DNA of 64,000 nt from Bacteroidota bacterium (lineage in GTDB: Bacteria > Bacteroidota > Bacteroidia > UBA4408). The translations under genes were made by a program, and so were the position numbers. The stretch covers positions 1 through 64,000 of the forward strand of contig CAUJCU010000013.1 in assembly GCA_963169745.1 (NCBI GenBank), given 5' to 3'. Below the pieces are notes generated by a model. The model was not told where the DNA came from and did not search any database. It worked only from the letters and a program-made list of their open reading frames with translations. Positions 1-9,178 of this stretch are shown here, one piece after another; position 1 is the stretch's first letter; each line of letters opens with the position of its first letter.

Positions 1-600
1 ATAACCATCAAACTCTGTTTGTTTGCAGTTCTTTATTTTTGATTCTGCGGTGGCTTTGTCATAGTCCATAGCCAATGCTTTATTGTAAATGCTGATGGCA
101 TCGCTGTATTTCTTCTCCGCTAACTTCGCATCGCCATCGGCAATGATCTTATCAAAGGTATCTTTCGATTTGGCTGTTTGCGCTGCTTTGATTTTGGCCT
201 CGGCTGTTGGATTATCAAAGTTCATGGCTACAGCCTTACTGTATTCTTTTACGGCATTATCGAACTGCTTTTGATTTAATATATCATCTCCTGATTTTAA
301 ATAACCATCAAACTCCGTTTGCTTGCAATTCTTTATTTTTGATTCTGCTGCAGGGTTATCCAAATTCATCGCTAAGGCTTTGTTATATTCCTTAATTGCG
401 TCTGCAAATTTCTTCTCTCCTAAGCGGGCATCACCATCGGCAATAATCTTATCAAAGGTATCTTTCGATTTGGCTGTTTGCGCTGCTTTGATTTTGGCTT
501 CGGCTGTTGGATTATCAAAGTTCATGGCCAAAGCCTTGCTGTATTCTTTTACGGCATCATCATATTTTTTGGTGTTTAATAAAATATTCCCATCAGCAAT
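1..600 (-). repeat. 300-bp direct repeat inside the TPR-like gene
   Basis: Bases 1-300 and 301-600 are near-identical direct copies: ataaccatcaaactc occurs at 1 and 301, and the stretch at 129-229 is almost repeated at 429-529. Each copy encodes two of the roughly 50-residue helical repeats. The array may continue past the left edge. Confidence 0.85.
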
Positions 601-1371
601 ATATTTTTCAAACTCTGCTTCCTTCTTTGCTAAAGCATCTGCTTCTTTTGCTTCTCTAGCGGCTTTAATCTTATTATTACAAGTAACCTTGTCAACGTTC
701 ATATTCAAGGCTTTTGTGTACGTCAATATTGCATCATCAAACTTTTTAGCAGCAAGATGGGCATCTCCTTCACTAATAAGTTTATTAAACCCTGCATTTT
801 GTTTGGCTTTCACAGCTGCTTCTGTGGCTTCCTTCTGTTTCTTAACTTCAAGCGCTTTGGAAAGTACCTCTACTTTTGTTTTTATGCTCTTTGTGTACTC
901 TTTATCATAGTCAAAATTTTTGATGGCCGGATCAAAATATATTTTTCCGATAGGTTGTTCTAAAATACTCACGTCTAAATCAGGGACGATTTCAAATAAA
1001 TAAACTTTTGCACCACGGTAATTAAAAACAGCCGTTTTATCAGAAATTTCTTTAGGAACGTTTTTAGTACTTATGCTCAATATTTTTGAAGTAAATCCAT
1101 TTTTCGAAAAAACTATTGTGTAATCGTCATCTTGAGGAATCTTAAATATAAAGGCTCCGTTTGCGTTAGTTCTTACTTTATTTACCTCAGTTTTATCTTT
1201 GTATAATACGACTAAGACATCTTCCATTTCTTGACTATTACTATCATCAAGGACACGCCCACTAAATTCGAGAAGCCACTTGTCATTAGTCTGCGATATA
1301 GCATTTTGAATAGTAAAAAAATTGATCGTAAAAAATATGTATGTAAATAATCTCAAAAGGGAAAAGGGCAT
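1..1371 (-). CDS. Secreted TPR-like repeat protein (partial, C-terminus beyond window)
   Basis: Open minus-strand frame of 457 codons from an ATG at 1371 to the window edge with no stop, so the C-terminus is missing. Residues 1-27 look like a signal peptide (MPFSLLRLF..., hydrophobic core, ending ...ISQ). Residues 30-110 form a small beta-domain of carboxypeptidase-regulatory type (GRVLDD, TNANGAFIFKIP, YTIVFSKNGF). After a linker come at least five helical repeats of about 50 residues with the pattern F-x-x-x-I-x-x-G-D...A-x-x-x-Y-x-K-A-L-x-M-N, resembling TPRs. Codons at 1-300 repeat those at 301-600. The N-terminal 150 residues are clearly homologous to the gene just upstream (4194-1390). 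The gap of 18 bp to that gene suggests one operon. Function is not recognised; a surface or periplasmic scaffold is an inference. Confidence 0.8.
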   Translation of the reverse strand, partial: MPFSLLRLFTYIFFTINFFTIQNAISQTNDKWLLEFSGRVLDDSNSQEMEDVLVVLYKDKTEVNKVRTNANGAFIFKIPQDDDYTIVFSKNGFTSKILSISTKNVPKEISDKTAVFNYRGAKVYLFEIVPDLDVSILEQPIGKIYFDPAIKNFDYDKEYTKSIKTKVEVLSKALEVKKQKEATEAAVKAKQNAGFNKLISEGDAHLAAKKFDDAILTYTKALNMNVDKVTCNNKIKAAREAKEADALAKKEAEFEKYIADGNILLNTKKYDDAVKEYSKALAMNFDNPTAEAKIKAAQTAKSKDTFDKIIADGDARLGEKKFADAIKEYNKALAMNLDNPAAESKIKNCKQTEFDGYLKSGDDILNQKQFDNAVKEYSKAVAMNFDNPTAEAKIKAAQTAKSKDTFDKIIADGDAKLAEKKYSDAISIYNKALAMDYDKATAESKIKNCKQTEFDGY

Positions 1372-1389
1372 AATCGTACCTGATAAATC

Positions 1390-4194
1390 TTACTTATTTT
1401 TATATTTTAATAATCTGATTTCATTGTTAAATATAGACGGGGTAACATCATTATTGTTTTTCTTATAATAAACCCCCCACTTATAGGTAAACTTTTTATA
1501 ATCTGTAACATTCTTACCTTCAATAAAAATCCATCGCTCAATTTTACAATTTCCAGTTACATACTCTTCAAAAGTAAGACCATCAGGGTAATTTGCTAAA
1601 ATAGAATCTAATGAGTTTGATAAAGCAATAGGCTTGTCCATAGGCTTTCCATCCGACTCAAATGTTTTTCTTTTACTGTTAAAATTAGAGTTACTGAGAG
1701 CGAGCGACTGTTTTTTTCTTTCTTCAATAGCTCTACGTTGTGCCTCTAAATGCATTTGCCTTTTTGCTTCAAGGTCTTCGGCTGCTTTCCTCTTTTTTTC
1801 TTCCATTATCTTAGCATTCTCCTTCAACTTTTCTCTAATTTCTCGCCTCTTTTTTGCAGCTTCTTCTGCTCTTGCAATTCTATTTCTTTCTGCCTCTTCA
1901 AGTGCTCTTTTTCTGTTGTCGTTATTTAATTTATTTGATGTCTCTAACTCTGCCGAAGCTCTATATATTTTTTTATTTGAGGTAGTAGAAATCCCATTAT
2001 TCAATTCTTCATTCTTTTTTATTAATGAAGCTTGTTCCTTTTTTTCTTTTTCAGCAGCTTGTCTAGCTTTGCTCTCAGCAATCAGCCTTTGGCGTTCTTC
2101 ATCGGCTATGCGGGCTTTCTCTGCTGCCTCGGCAGCTTCCTTCTCTTTGGCTAATCGCATGGCTTCCAATTCGGCCTGACGCTGTGCTTCTTGTTCGGCT
2201 TTTATACGTGCCTCCTCTTGTTCTTTGGCTAATCGCTCGGCTTCTATTTGCAACCTATTTTCTTCTTCCTTTTTTAATCGGCTCGCCTCTTTCTCTGCTG
2301 CTTCTTTCTCGATAGCGGCCTTTTGAGCGGCAAGATCTTCTTCACGTTTTTGTTCCTGTTCGGCCTTAATGCGTGCTTCCTCAGCATCTTTTGCTGCTTT
2401 CTCAGCAATCAGCCTTTGGCGTTCTTCATCGGCTATGCGGGCTTTCTCTACTGCCTCGGCAGCTTCCTTCTCTTTGGCTAATCGCATGGCTTCCAATTCA
2501 GCCTGACGCTGTGCTTCTTGTTCGGCTTTTATACGTGCCTCCTCCTGTTCTTTGGCTAATCGCTCGGCTTCTATTTGCAACCTATTTTCTTCTTCCTTTT
2601 TTAATCGGCTCGCCTCTTTCTCTGCTGCTTCTTTCTCGATAGCGGCCTTTTGAGCGGCAAGTTCTTCTTCACGCTTTTTTTCCTGTTCGGCCTTAATGCG
2701 TGCTTCCTCAGCATCTTTTGCTGCTTTCTCAGCAATCAGCCTTTGGCGTTCTTCATCGGCTATACGGGCTTTCTCTGCTGCCTCGGCAGCTTCCTTCTCT
2801 TGGGCTAATCGCATGGCTTCCAATTCAGCCTGACGTTGTGCTTCTTGTTCTGCTTTTACTCGTGCCTCCTCCTGTTCTTTGGCCAATCGTTCGGCTTCTA
2901 TTTGCAACCTATTTTCTTCTTCCTTTTTTAATCGGTTCGCCTCTTTCTCTGCTGCTTCTTTCTCTAGGGCGGCCTTTTGAGCGGCAAGTTCTTCTTCACG
3001 CTTTTTTTCCTGTTCGGCCTTAATGCGTGCTTCCTCAGCATCTTTTGCTGCTTTCTCAGCAATCAGCCTTTGGCGTTCTTCATCGGCTACGCGGGCTTTC
3101 TCTGCTGCCTCTGCAGCTTCCTTCTCTTTGGCTAATCGCATGGCTTCCAATTCAGCCTGACGCTGAGCTTCTTTTTCTGCTTTTATACGTTCTTCTTCCT
3201 GCTTTTTTGCTTTCTTTTCGGCTTCTAAGCGTAGCCTATCATCTTCAGCTGCCTTTTTTTTAGCTTCGGCTTCAAGTTGAGCAGCCAATTTCTTTTGTTC
3301 AGCAGCTAATAAAGCCGCTTCTGCGTCTGCTTTTCTTTTGGCCTCCTCTTCTGCTTTTTGTCGAGCAATTTCAGCTTCTCTTGCATTTTTTTCAGCTTCT
3401 AAACGAAGTCTTTCTTCTTCTGCAGCTTTCTTTTTAGCTTCTGCTTCTGCTTGCGCTTTAGCTTTAGCCTCTTCTAATGCTCTTTGTTTCGCTTCTGCTT
3501 CCTTCCTTAAACGCTCTTTCTCTTCTTCTTGAGATTTCCGTTTAGCTTCTTCCAACTCTTTTTTTCTAGCTTCAGCTTCTTCCAATGCTTTCTTTCGAAG
3601 CTCCTCGGCAGCTAACTTCTCTAATCTTGCTTTCTCTGCCAGCTCTTCTTTCTTTCTTATGCGTTCCTCCTGAAGTTTAGCTTCGTATTCTTTCTGCATA
3701 TCTTCGACCCGCTTTTGTATCGTTTTATAATAATCTGGATCAAAGCCAAATTCTTGAGTACTTTTCATAAAAAAAATACGCACCATAGGTTCCTCCATAA
3801 CAGAGTGATCAATTCCAGGAAAATCACGTAACATGGAAACATTGGCCCTAAAAGTAAACATACCTTCAATGGCAGAAGCTGGTGGGACATTCTCGGTATT
3901 TACTTCAATTATTTTAGTGAGATAATCACTTTTACTATAAGAAACAGTGTATTCTCCATCAGGATCTAGTTTGAATTGGTAAAGAGCTGTTTCGGTGGTT
4001 ACTTTTCTATCAACTTCCTTTCCGTTCTTTTTAAGGATAATCGTTACACCCCCAAACTTGATATTATCCTCATTATACACCACTCCTTTCAACTCCAGAT
4101 ACCAATCTATCTGAGCTGAAGCCGAAAAGGTAAAACTGCATAACAATACAATTAAACTTTTAACTAGCCATAATTGCCTTCCGGTTAGGTGCAT
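1390..4194 (-). CDS. Secreted coiled-coil repeat protein with N-terminal beta domain
   Basis: 934 residues. A signal peptide (about 1-27, ending ...SASAQ) is followed by a carboxypeptidase-regulatory-like beta domain at about 30-150, shared with the downstream neighbour (WYLELKGVVYN, VNTENVPP, FGFDPDYYKTIQ). Residues 165-780 are an almost uninterrupted Glu/Lys/Ala/Arg coiled coil. Its centre is a 109-residue unit (AEEARIKAEQE ... EERQRLIAE) in about three and a half near-perfect copies. A more basic stretch follows, then a C-terminal domain of about 75 residues with aromatic and Cys residues (TGNCKIERWIFIEG). TolA- or IgA-peptidase-like hits would reflect composition only. A minus-strand TAnnTTTG-type box lies at 4250-4257, about 55 bp upstream. 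No function is recognised; a long structural rod in the periplasm or at the surface is inferred. Sequence identity between units makes copy-number change by recombination likely. Confidence 0.8.
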   Translation of the reverse strand: MHLTGRQLWLVKSLIVLLCSFTFSASAQIDWYLELKGVVYNEDNIKFGGVTIILKKNGKEVDRKVTTETALYQFKLDPDGEYTVSYSKSDYLTKIIEVNTENVPPASAIEGMFTFRANVSMLRDFPGIDHSVMEEPMVRIFFMKSTQEFGFDPDYYKTIQKRVEDMQKEYEAKLQEERIRKKEELAEKARLEKLAAEELRKKALEEAEARKKELEEAKRKSQEEEKERLRKEAEAKQRALEEAKAKAQAEAEAKKKAAEEERLRLEAEKNAREAEIARQKAEEEAKRKADAEAALLAAEQKKLAAQLEAEAKKKAAEDDRLRLEAEKKAKKQEEERIKAEKEAQRQAELEAMRLAKEKEAAEAAEKARVADEERQRLIAEKAAKDAEEARIKAEQEKKREEELAAQKAALEKEAAEKEANRLKKEEENRLQIEAERLAKEQEEARVKAEQEAQRQAELEAMRLAQEKEAAEAAEKARIADEERQRLIAEKAAKDAEEARIKAEQEKKREEELAAQKAAIEKEAAEKEASRLKKEEENRLQIEAERLAKEQEEARIKAEQEAQRQAELEAMRLAKEKEAAEAVEKARIADEERQRLIAEKAAKDAEEARIKAEQEQKREEDLAAQKAAIEKEAAEKEASRLKKEEENRLQIEAERLAKEQEEARIKAEQEAQRQAELEAMRLAKEKEAAEAAEKARIADEERQRLIAESKARQAAEKEKKEQASLIKKNEELNNGISTTSNKKIYRASAELETSNKLNNDNRKRALEEAERNRIARAEEAAKKRREIREKLKENAKIMEEKKRKAAEDLEAKRQMHLEAQRRAIEERKKQSLALSNSNFNSKRKTFESDGKPMDKPIALSNSLDSILANYPDGLTFEEYVTGNCKIERWIFIEGKNVTDYKKFTYKWGVYYKKNNNDVTPSIFNNEIRLLKYKNK
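2075..3200 (-). repeat. 327-bp tandem repeat in the coiled-coil gene
   Basis: The segment beginning cagcaatcagcctttggc recurs around 2075, 2402, 2729 and 3056, exactly 327 bp (109 codons) apart, with only scattered substitutions. The outermost copies diverge near 2070 and 3200. The multiple-of-three period keeps the frame open if units are gained or lost. Confidence 0.9.
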
Positions 4195-4490
4195 TTATAC
4201 AATTATTTCATTCTGTTAATTGAATTCTATTTTCATTTCATCAAACCAACAAATATACTTAATTTATAATTACTTAATAGTAAGTATGGTTATTTATTAT
4301 TGACAAAATTTGAATATAAAAAAAACTTGTAATTTCTTATTTGAAATTAAGAAATTTAGTCATTGAGGACTCAGATAAGTTTGAGAAATAATAACACTGA
4401 ACAGACCTTCTGAAAATCAAGTTTATTCGGTGTTATATTTAACCCTTAAAACACCGGATGTTTTGTTCCTTGTTTAGGAAACAATAGGCT
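4195..4490. other. Intergenic region with a paired element
   Basis: No gene is visible. A minus-strand -7-like box (revcomp TATATTTG) at 4250-4257 may serve the coiled-coil gene. Bases 4391-4401 (ataacactgaa) can pair with 4426-4436 (ttcggtgttat) in an 11-bp stem enclosing a small CAGA/TCTG hairpin at 4402-4412. Further weak stems lie at about 4447-4485, just past the ffh stop, and may terminate ffh transcription. Nothing identifies a known RNA family. Confidence 0.35.
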
Positions 4491-5825
4491 CTATCTTTTG
4501 GCTTGAGGCATACTGCGCATTAACTTACTCATTTGCTCTTTATTTCCCATTAATTTCATCATTTTTCGGGTATCTTCAAATTGTTTAATGAGCTTATTTA
4601 CTTCCTGAATGTTAGTGCCGCTTCCTTTGGCTATCCGCATGCGTCTTGAGCCATTTAATATATCAGGGTTTTCTCGCTCGGCTGTAGTCATAGAATATAT
4701 AATGGCTTCAATTCCTTTAAATGCATCGTCATTAATATCAACATCTTTTAGAGCTTTGCCCGCACCTGGAATCATACCCATCAAATCTTTAATATTACCC
4801 ATCTTTTTAATCTGTTGCAACTGTCCTAAAAAGTCGTTAAAATTAAACTGATTCTTCGCTATTTTCTTTTGGAGTTTCCGAGCCTCTTCAATATTAAATT
4901 GCTCTTGTGCTCGTTCTACAAGGCTTACCACATCGCCCATCCCTAAAATACGATCTGCCATCCTTTCAGGATAGAAAATATCAAGGGCCTCCATTTTTTC
5001 ACCTGTCCCAATAAATTTTATGGGTTTATCAACCGTATATCTAATGGTAAGAGCTGCACCACCTCTAGTATCACCATCTAATTTGGTTAAAATAACTCCA
5101 TCAAAATTCAAGTGCTCATTAAAAGTTTTAGCTGTGTTTACAGCATCTTGCCCAGTCATAGCATCAACTACAAATAAAATTTCATCGGGTGTTATGGCTG
5201 TTTTTATAGCGGCAATCTCATTCATCATTTTTTCATCAATGGCCAAACGACCAGCAGTGTCAATAATCACAACTGTGTGCGCATTTTCTTTAGCAAATTT
5301 GATAGCTTTTTGGGCAATATCAACGGGGTTCTTATTCTCAATTTCGGCAAAAACAGGAATTCCCAATTGCTCACCTAAAACTTGCAACTGATTAATAGCA
5401 GCCGGACGATAAACATCACAAGCTACCAACAAAGGTTTTTTCCCTTTTTTATTTTTTAAGTAATTAGCCAGTTTACCCGAAAAAGTTGTTTTTCCTGATC
5501 CTTGCAAACCACTCATTAAAATAACAGATGGGTTGTTTTTAAGATTCAATTCCTTCATGCTGCCTCCCATAAGCAAGGCCAATTCATCATGAACAATTTT
5601 TATCATTAACTGCCCCGGAGAAACCGCATTGAGTACATTAGCGCCTAAAGCTTTTTCTTTTACCGTTTCCGTAAATTGTTTGGCAATCTTAAAATTAACA
5701 TCGGCATCTAATAATGCTTTTCGAACTTCTTTAAGAGTTTCGGCAACGTTAATTTCAGTTATCTGTCCATGACCTTTAAGGATTTTAAACGCTCTATCAA
5801 ATTTTTCACTTAAGCTTTCAAACAT
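4491..5825 (-). CDS. ffh: Signal recognition particle GTPase Ffh
   Basis: 444 residues, the usual length. Ffh binds the SRP RNA and signal sequences of nascent inner-membrane proteins and delivers the ribosome to FtsY. The helical N domain covers about residues 1-95. The G domain has the P-loop GLQGSGKTT at about 106-113, DTAGR near 190 and TKLDGD near 247. The methionine-rich M domain follows from about 300, with GMIPGAGK and repeated Met pairs near the end (MMKLMGNKEQMSKLM). The gene stands alone between the coiled-coil gene and the tRNA cluster. A promoter-like pair lies just upstream (5851-5880). Confidence 0.97.
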   Translation of the reverse strand: MFESLSEKFDRAFKILKGHGQITEINVAETLKEVRKALLDADVNFKIAKQFTETVKEKALGANVLNAVSPGQLMIKIVHDELALLMGGSMKELNLKNNPSVILMSGLQGSGKTTFSGKLANYLKNKKGKKPLLVACDVYRPAAINQLQVLGEQLGIPVFAEIENKNPVDIAQKAIKFAKENAHTVVIIDTAGRLAIDEKMMNEIAAIKTAITPDEILFVVDAMTGQDAVNTAKTFNEHLNFDGVILTKLDGDTRGGAALTIRYTVDKPIKFIGTGEKMEALDIFYPERMADRILGMGDVVSLVERAQEQFNIEEARKLQKKIAKNQFNFNDFLGQLQQIKKMGNIKDLMGMIPGAGKALKDVDINDDAFKGIEAIIYSMTTAERENPDILNGSRRMRIAKGSGTNIQEVNKLIKQFEDTRKMMKLMGNKEQMSKLMRSMPQAKR

Positions 5826-5850
5826 GATTTTTTTATTTTTTTGGGGACTG

Positions 5851-5880
5851 CAAATTTATTAATTTTTACCTTTATACAAT
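5851..5880 (-). promoter_or_regulatory. Predicted ffh promoter
   Basis: On the minus strand ATTG (5877-5880) is separated by 18 bp from TAAATTTG (5851-5858), matching the Bacteroidota -33/-7 pattern TTG-N17-20-TAnnTTTG. It lies about 26 bp upstream of the ffh ATG. Confidence 0.5.
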
Positions 5881-6126
5881 GACCTTTAAAAACAAACTCT
5901 AAAGCAATTCTGAACTTTTTAAACAAGGAATTATTATACTTTATTTATGTATTTCTTATTTCCTAAAATAAGCAATATTTTTGAGAGAAACAAACATTTG
6001 GAGTATGCAAAATTGTTTCTTAAAATTTAAACACACTTAAAGTGGTTTATAAACTTTTAATCACATGCTTAACAATTACTTAAATATTTATCTGCATTAT
6101 GTGTAACCAATTTATAAAAAATAAAT
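5881..6126. other. AT-rich intergenic region
   Basis: No ORF with family resemblance and no strong hairpin is visible between ffh and the tRNA cluster promoter. Confidence 0.5.
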
Positions 6127-6157
6127 TTTGTCGTTGATGATTTAGTTGCTACATTTG
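6127..6157 (+). promoter_or_regulatory. Predicted promoter of the tRNA cluster
   Basis: TTTG at 6127-6130, a 19-bp spacer and TACATTTG at 6150-6157 match the Bacteroidota consensus exactly. The expected start of transcription is about 20 bp before tRNA-Ser. Confidence 0.7.
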
Positions 6158-6183
6158 CAAACCTTTTTAGTTAAGGAGGGCAA

Positions 6184-6270
<87 letters not shown>

Positions 6271-6310
6271 CATTAAAGAGCTGAAGTTATTTAACATTCT
6301 TATTTATATT

Positions 6311-6385
6311 CGGGGCGTAGCGTAGTCCGGTCATCGCGCCTGGTTTGGGACCAGGAGGTCGCAAGTTCGAATCTTGCCGCCCCGA
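6311..6385 (+). tRNA. tRNA-Pro (anticodon TGG)
   Basis: Acceptor stem CGGGGCG/CGCCCCG with discriminator A6385. Anticodon stem CCTGG/CCAGG encloses TTTGGGA, anticodon TGG at 6346-6348. The T-loop is GTTCGAATC. It lies 40 bp after tRNA-Ser, probably in the same transcript. Confidence 0.95.
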
Positions 6386-6397
6386 CATTATATCAAG

Positions 6398-6468
6398 AGC
6401 TAATTATTTAATTAGACTATTTAGTATCGCTACTAAATAATTCCAATTGGTTAATTAGCTTTTTTTTT
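6398..6468 (+). terminator. Terminator-like long hairpin between tRNA-Pro and tRNA-Arg
   Basis: Outer arms agctaatta (6398-6406) and taattagct (6452-6460) enclose a perfect inner hairpin tatttagta-tcgc-tactaaata (6418-6439). Eight T residues (6461-6468) follow and abut the tRNA-Arg acceptor stem. The shape is that of a weak, AT-rich intrinsic terminator, or a processing signal within the tRNA transcript. Confidence 0.45.
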
Positions 6469-6542
6469 GGTTCCGTAGCTCAGCTGGATAGAGCAACTGC
6501 CTTCTAAGCAGTAGGTCATTGGTTCGAATCCAATCGGAATCA
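6469..6542 (+). tRNA. tRNA-Arg (anticodon TCT)
   Basis: Acceptor stem GGTTCCG/CGGAATC (one G-T pair) with discriminator A6542. Anticodon stem ACTGC/GCAGT with loop CTTCTAA gives anticodon TCT at 6503-6505, reading AGA/AGG. D arm AGCTCAGCTGGATAGAGC and T-loop GTTCGAATC are standard. Confidence 0.95.
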
Positions 6543-6548
6543 CAAAAA

Positions 6549-6587
6549 TAAAAGGGATTACACGATGTGTAATCCCTTTTATTTTTT
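6549..6587 (+). terminator. Intrinsic terminator of the tRNA cluster
   Basis: A perfect 14-bp stem (aaaagggattacac at 6550-6563, loop gat, complement at 6567-6580) is followed by ATTTTTT. It could also work in the opposite direction for the S74 pseudogene, whose last codon is at 6653. Confidence 0.85.
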
Positions 6588-6652
6588 CGTTTGCACACAT
6601 TTTGCACAAGATTGAGTTTTTCTATTGTTCTTTAATAATTGGAAGTTGAATC

Positions 6653-9178
6653 TTATTTAACATTCACCATTTTCTTAGTGTCAATACTAATTCCATCAGC
6701 TACTAAAGAATATGAATAAGCTCCAGCACTTAAATTGGATAAATAAACTTCTAATTGACCAATTCCTCTTGTTTCAATTAAAATTGACTTAATAATTGAA
6801 CCATTGTTATCAAAGAAAATTATTTCCGCTTGTTTAACATCATTCGGAATTGAATATCTTATTGTTGTTTTGTCTTTAAATGGATTAGGCTCGTTTTGAT
6901 TCAAAACTATTTTATCATAATTCGACAACTCAACTTTAACTTTTTTTATTTGAGCGCCATTGTCTGAATCTTCTTGCATGAATTGACCGGAACGATTTCC
7001 TTCATCACTTACTCTGCAACATTGTTTTAGTTTTTGTAATATTTCATCTATTCTTTGATTCTGTTGTTCCAAAGTTTGAGCAAGAGCTTGGTTCTGATTT
7101 ACCAATTCTTGATTTTGATTGTCAAGTGCTTGGTTTTTACTATCAAGTTCTTTAATTGCATTTATTGTTGTAAACAATAGGACATTTTGATCAATTCTCA
7201 AAATCTCCTGAGCAGCTTCCGTGCTATCAGCAGGGTTATTTAAAACACCTAAAAAATTATCAACAGCATTCGGTAAAACCTGCATTAGTTCTTGTGCTAT
7301 TACACCAACCTTAGTATTAACAGTATCTGTAATTCCCAATTTAGTTTTGTATTGGTATGATACTCCTGTACATTTTTCTTAATCCGTTCGTCAGAGGGTA
7401 AATAATTTCCTGTTACTGTTATGTCACCATTTACCCATAGCCCAATTATACCAGCAGGTACGAATCCTCTAATTCCAACATTTCCACCAGCTGCTACCTC
7501 AAAAAGAGGCACAATTGAACCTATACCACCATTTTGGCAAAAATTATTTGTTCCTGAACCTGTTGGCGTACCAATAATTCTAAAATATGAAGCATTATCA
7601 TATAACATTCCTGTTTGCAAATACATAGCACAATCCGTATTACTAACATCTCTTGCATTTCCAGGTCGGATTCTAAAAAAATCTAGGATTAGTACTTCTT
7701 GACTTCCAAATATCGTGTGCGTAAACACGACCCCAATGATGGGTATAATCACCAAAAATAGCACCAGTAAAAGAGCAACCACTTCCAGTATTGGTGGTGT
7801 TTGGAATGATTGTGTCTCCTACAAAGGCTAACCTGTCGTTAGATACATTAACTGGCTCAATCCCCGGAATGTTACTTCCATTAATGCTTGAAGTTATTCT
7901 AACACCTATATTGCTTACCAACGCCTCAACTTGGCCATCACCTCCTCTCCCAACAGCCTGAATTGTTGCTGTTTCGTTTCCATTAGTTCCTGAAGTAAAC
8001 ATTGTAAAAGCGTCTTTATAGCCAGATCTGTCGCTAGTGGTGCCCAATAAAAAATTACGCTGAGTTGCACTTGGAGAACTGGTAAAAGATGCATCAGTAT
8101 TTACATGCAAACGAGCCTCTACTAATTGGCCACTCCCGTTGCTTCTTCCAATACCAGTATTACCTTCTACCACCATTCCATCAGTAGGTGCGCTTGTAGC
8201 AGTAGCAACATATCCACTACCTATTTTTGTATTACCATTTACATTAAGTTTACTTCTTAAATTATTGCTCGTGCTAGAGCCAATACCGATATTATTTATA
8301 TAAGTTCCACTTGGCACTTCATAAACACCACTTGCACATAGATTATTTGTAGCTGCATCTTTTTTCATTAAAAAATCATTGGGAACGCCTGTGCAATAGT
8401 TTACACCACCGCCACCTGGACCTTGCTTATCATCAACCAATATTACATCGCCACTGCTGTTTACACTTAAAACTCTGCTGGTAGAATTTGTCAAGGGCGA
8501 GCCGCTGGCATAGGTGTTAGTTAAATTTGTAGAACGTAAGCCGCTATTGCCGTTTGTTCCATTTCTAATTTCAACATTATTTTGAGGTTCTGTTCCGCTT
8601 AAATTAAAACCGCTTCTCGAATTACTTGGATTTATTCGTAGATTACCAGAACTTGTAGTTTCAAAATCAGTGTATTGTAAAGGATTTGAGGCTAAAACAC
8701 TGCTTATTCTGAATTGAGGTACAGCGCTTGATTCATAAACCTCCATTTTCCTCGCTGGAGCTGATGCTCCTACACCTGTTCTTCCCTCAACAATTAAACC
8801 GTTTGTAGGTGCTAAAATACCTGTGTTGGTATTACCTATTGATGCACCACCATTTACATTTAATCTTGATCTGTTAGGGTCATAGGTAGTTATACTATTA
8901 AAACCAATATTAAAGTTAATATCACTATAGGCGGTATAACTACCAGTTGTTGCCATACTACCAAAGTTAAAAATTCCAAAAGATGATTTTATTTCATCTG
9001 GCCCGCCTGGCGAAAATGCACCAATTGCAAGTGAATTGCCACCTGCCATGATTATTCTTGTATGAATTGAGTCCACATCTAATATACTATCAATTTTCAT
9101 AGAGTATAAAAAATTGGTTCTTCCATTGGGCTTAATGACTCGTCCTAAAAAAAGTTTACATTTTAATTGATTAATCAT
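6653..9178 (-). pseudogene. Broken S74 tail-fibre-type T9SS surface protein
   Basis: Three overlapping minus-strand ORFs (9178-7673, 7782-7300, 7339-6653) add up to one gene. Part 1 is rich in short Gly/Asn/Ser repeats of tail-fibre type (LNVNGGASIGNTNTG, LNVNGNTKIGSG). Part 2 carries the start of an intramolecular chaperone (peptidase S74-like) domain (LPSDERIKKN). Part 3 carries its rest (GVIAQELMQVLP), a Gln/Asn coiled coil and a T9SS type A sorting tail (NQNEPNPFKDKTTIRY ... KKMVNVK). Part 1 runs out in a T7 run on the coding strand (about 7675-7681); six T would restore ...NPRFF-RIRPG. The second break near 7350 joins KKNVQ almost directly to GVSYQYK, although the paralogue at 57360 has about 14 more residues there, so this is a deletion. 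No signal peptide is visible at 9178, so the 5' end may also be lost. Confidence 0.8.

Noticed and set aside
2075-3200. Tandem array as CRISPR
   Set aside because: Units are 327 bp, contiguous and fully coding, with no spacers and no cas genes.
1634-3532. Plus-strand ORFs opposite the coiled-coil gene (1634-2179, 2373-2642, 2700-3023, 3027-3263, 3338-3532)
   Set aside because: They are Leu/Ser-rich reverse images of Glu/Lys/Ala codons, recur at the 327-bp period, and match no family.
7675-7681. Programmed frameshift at the T7 run in the S74 gene
   Set aside because: The same gene has a second lesion with loss of conserved residues, which fits decay rather than programmed slippage; no stimulatory structure is obvious.
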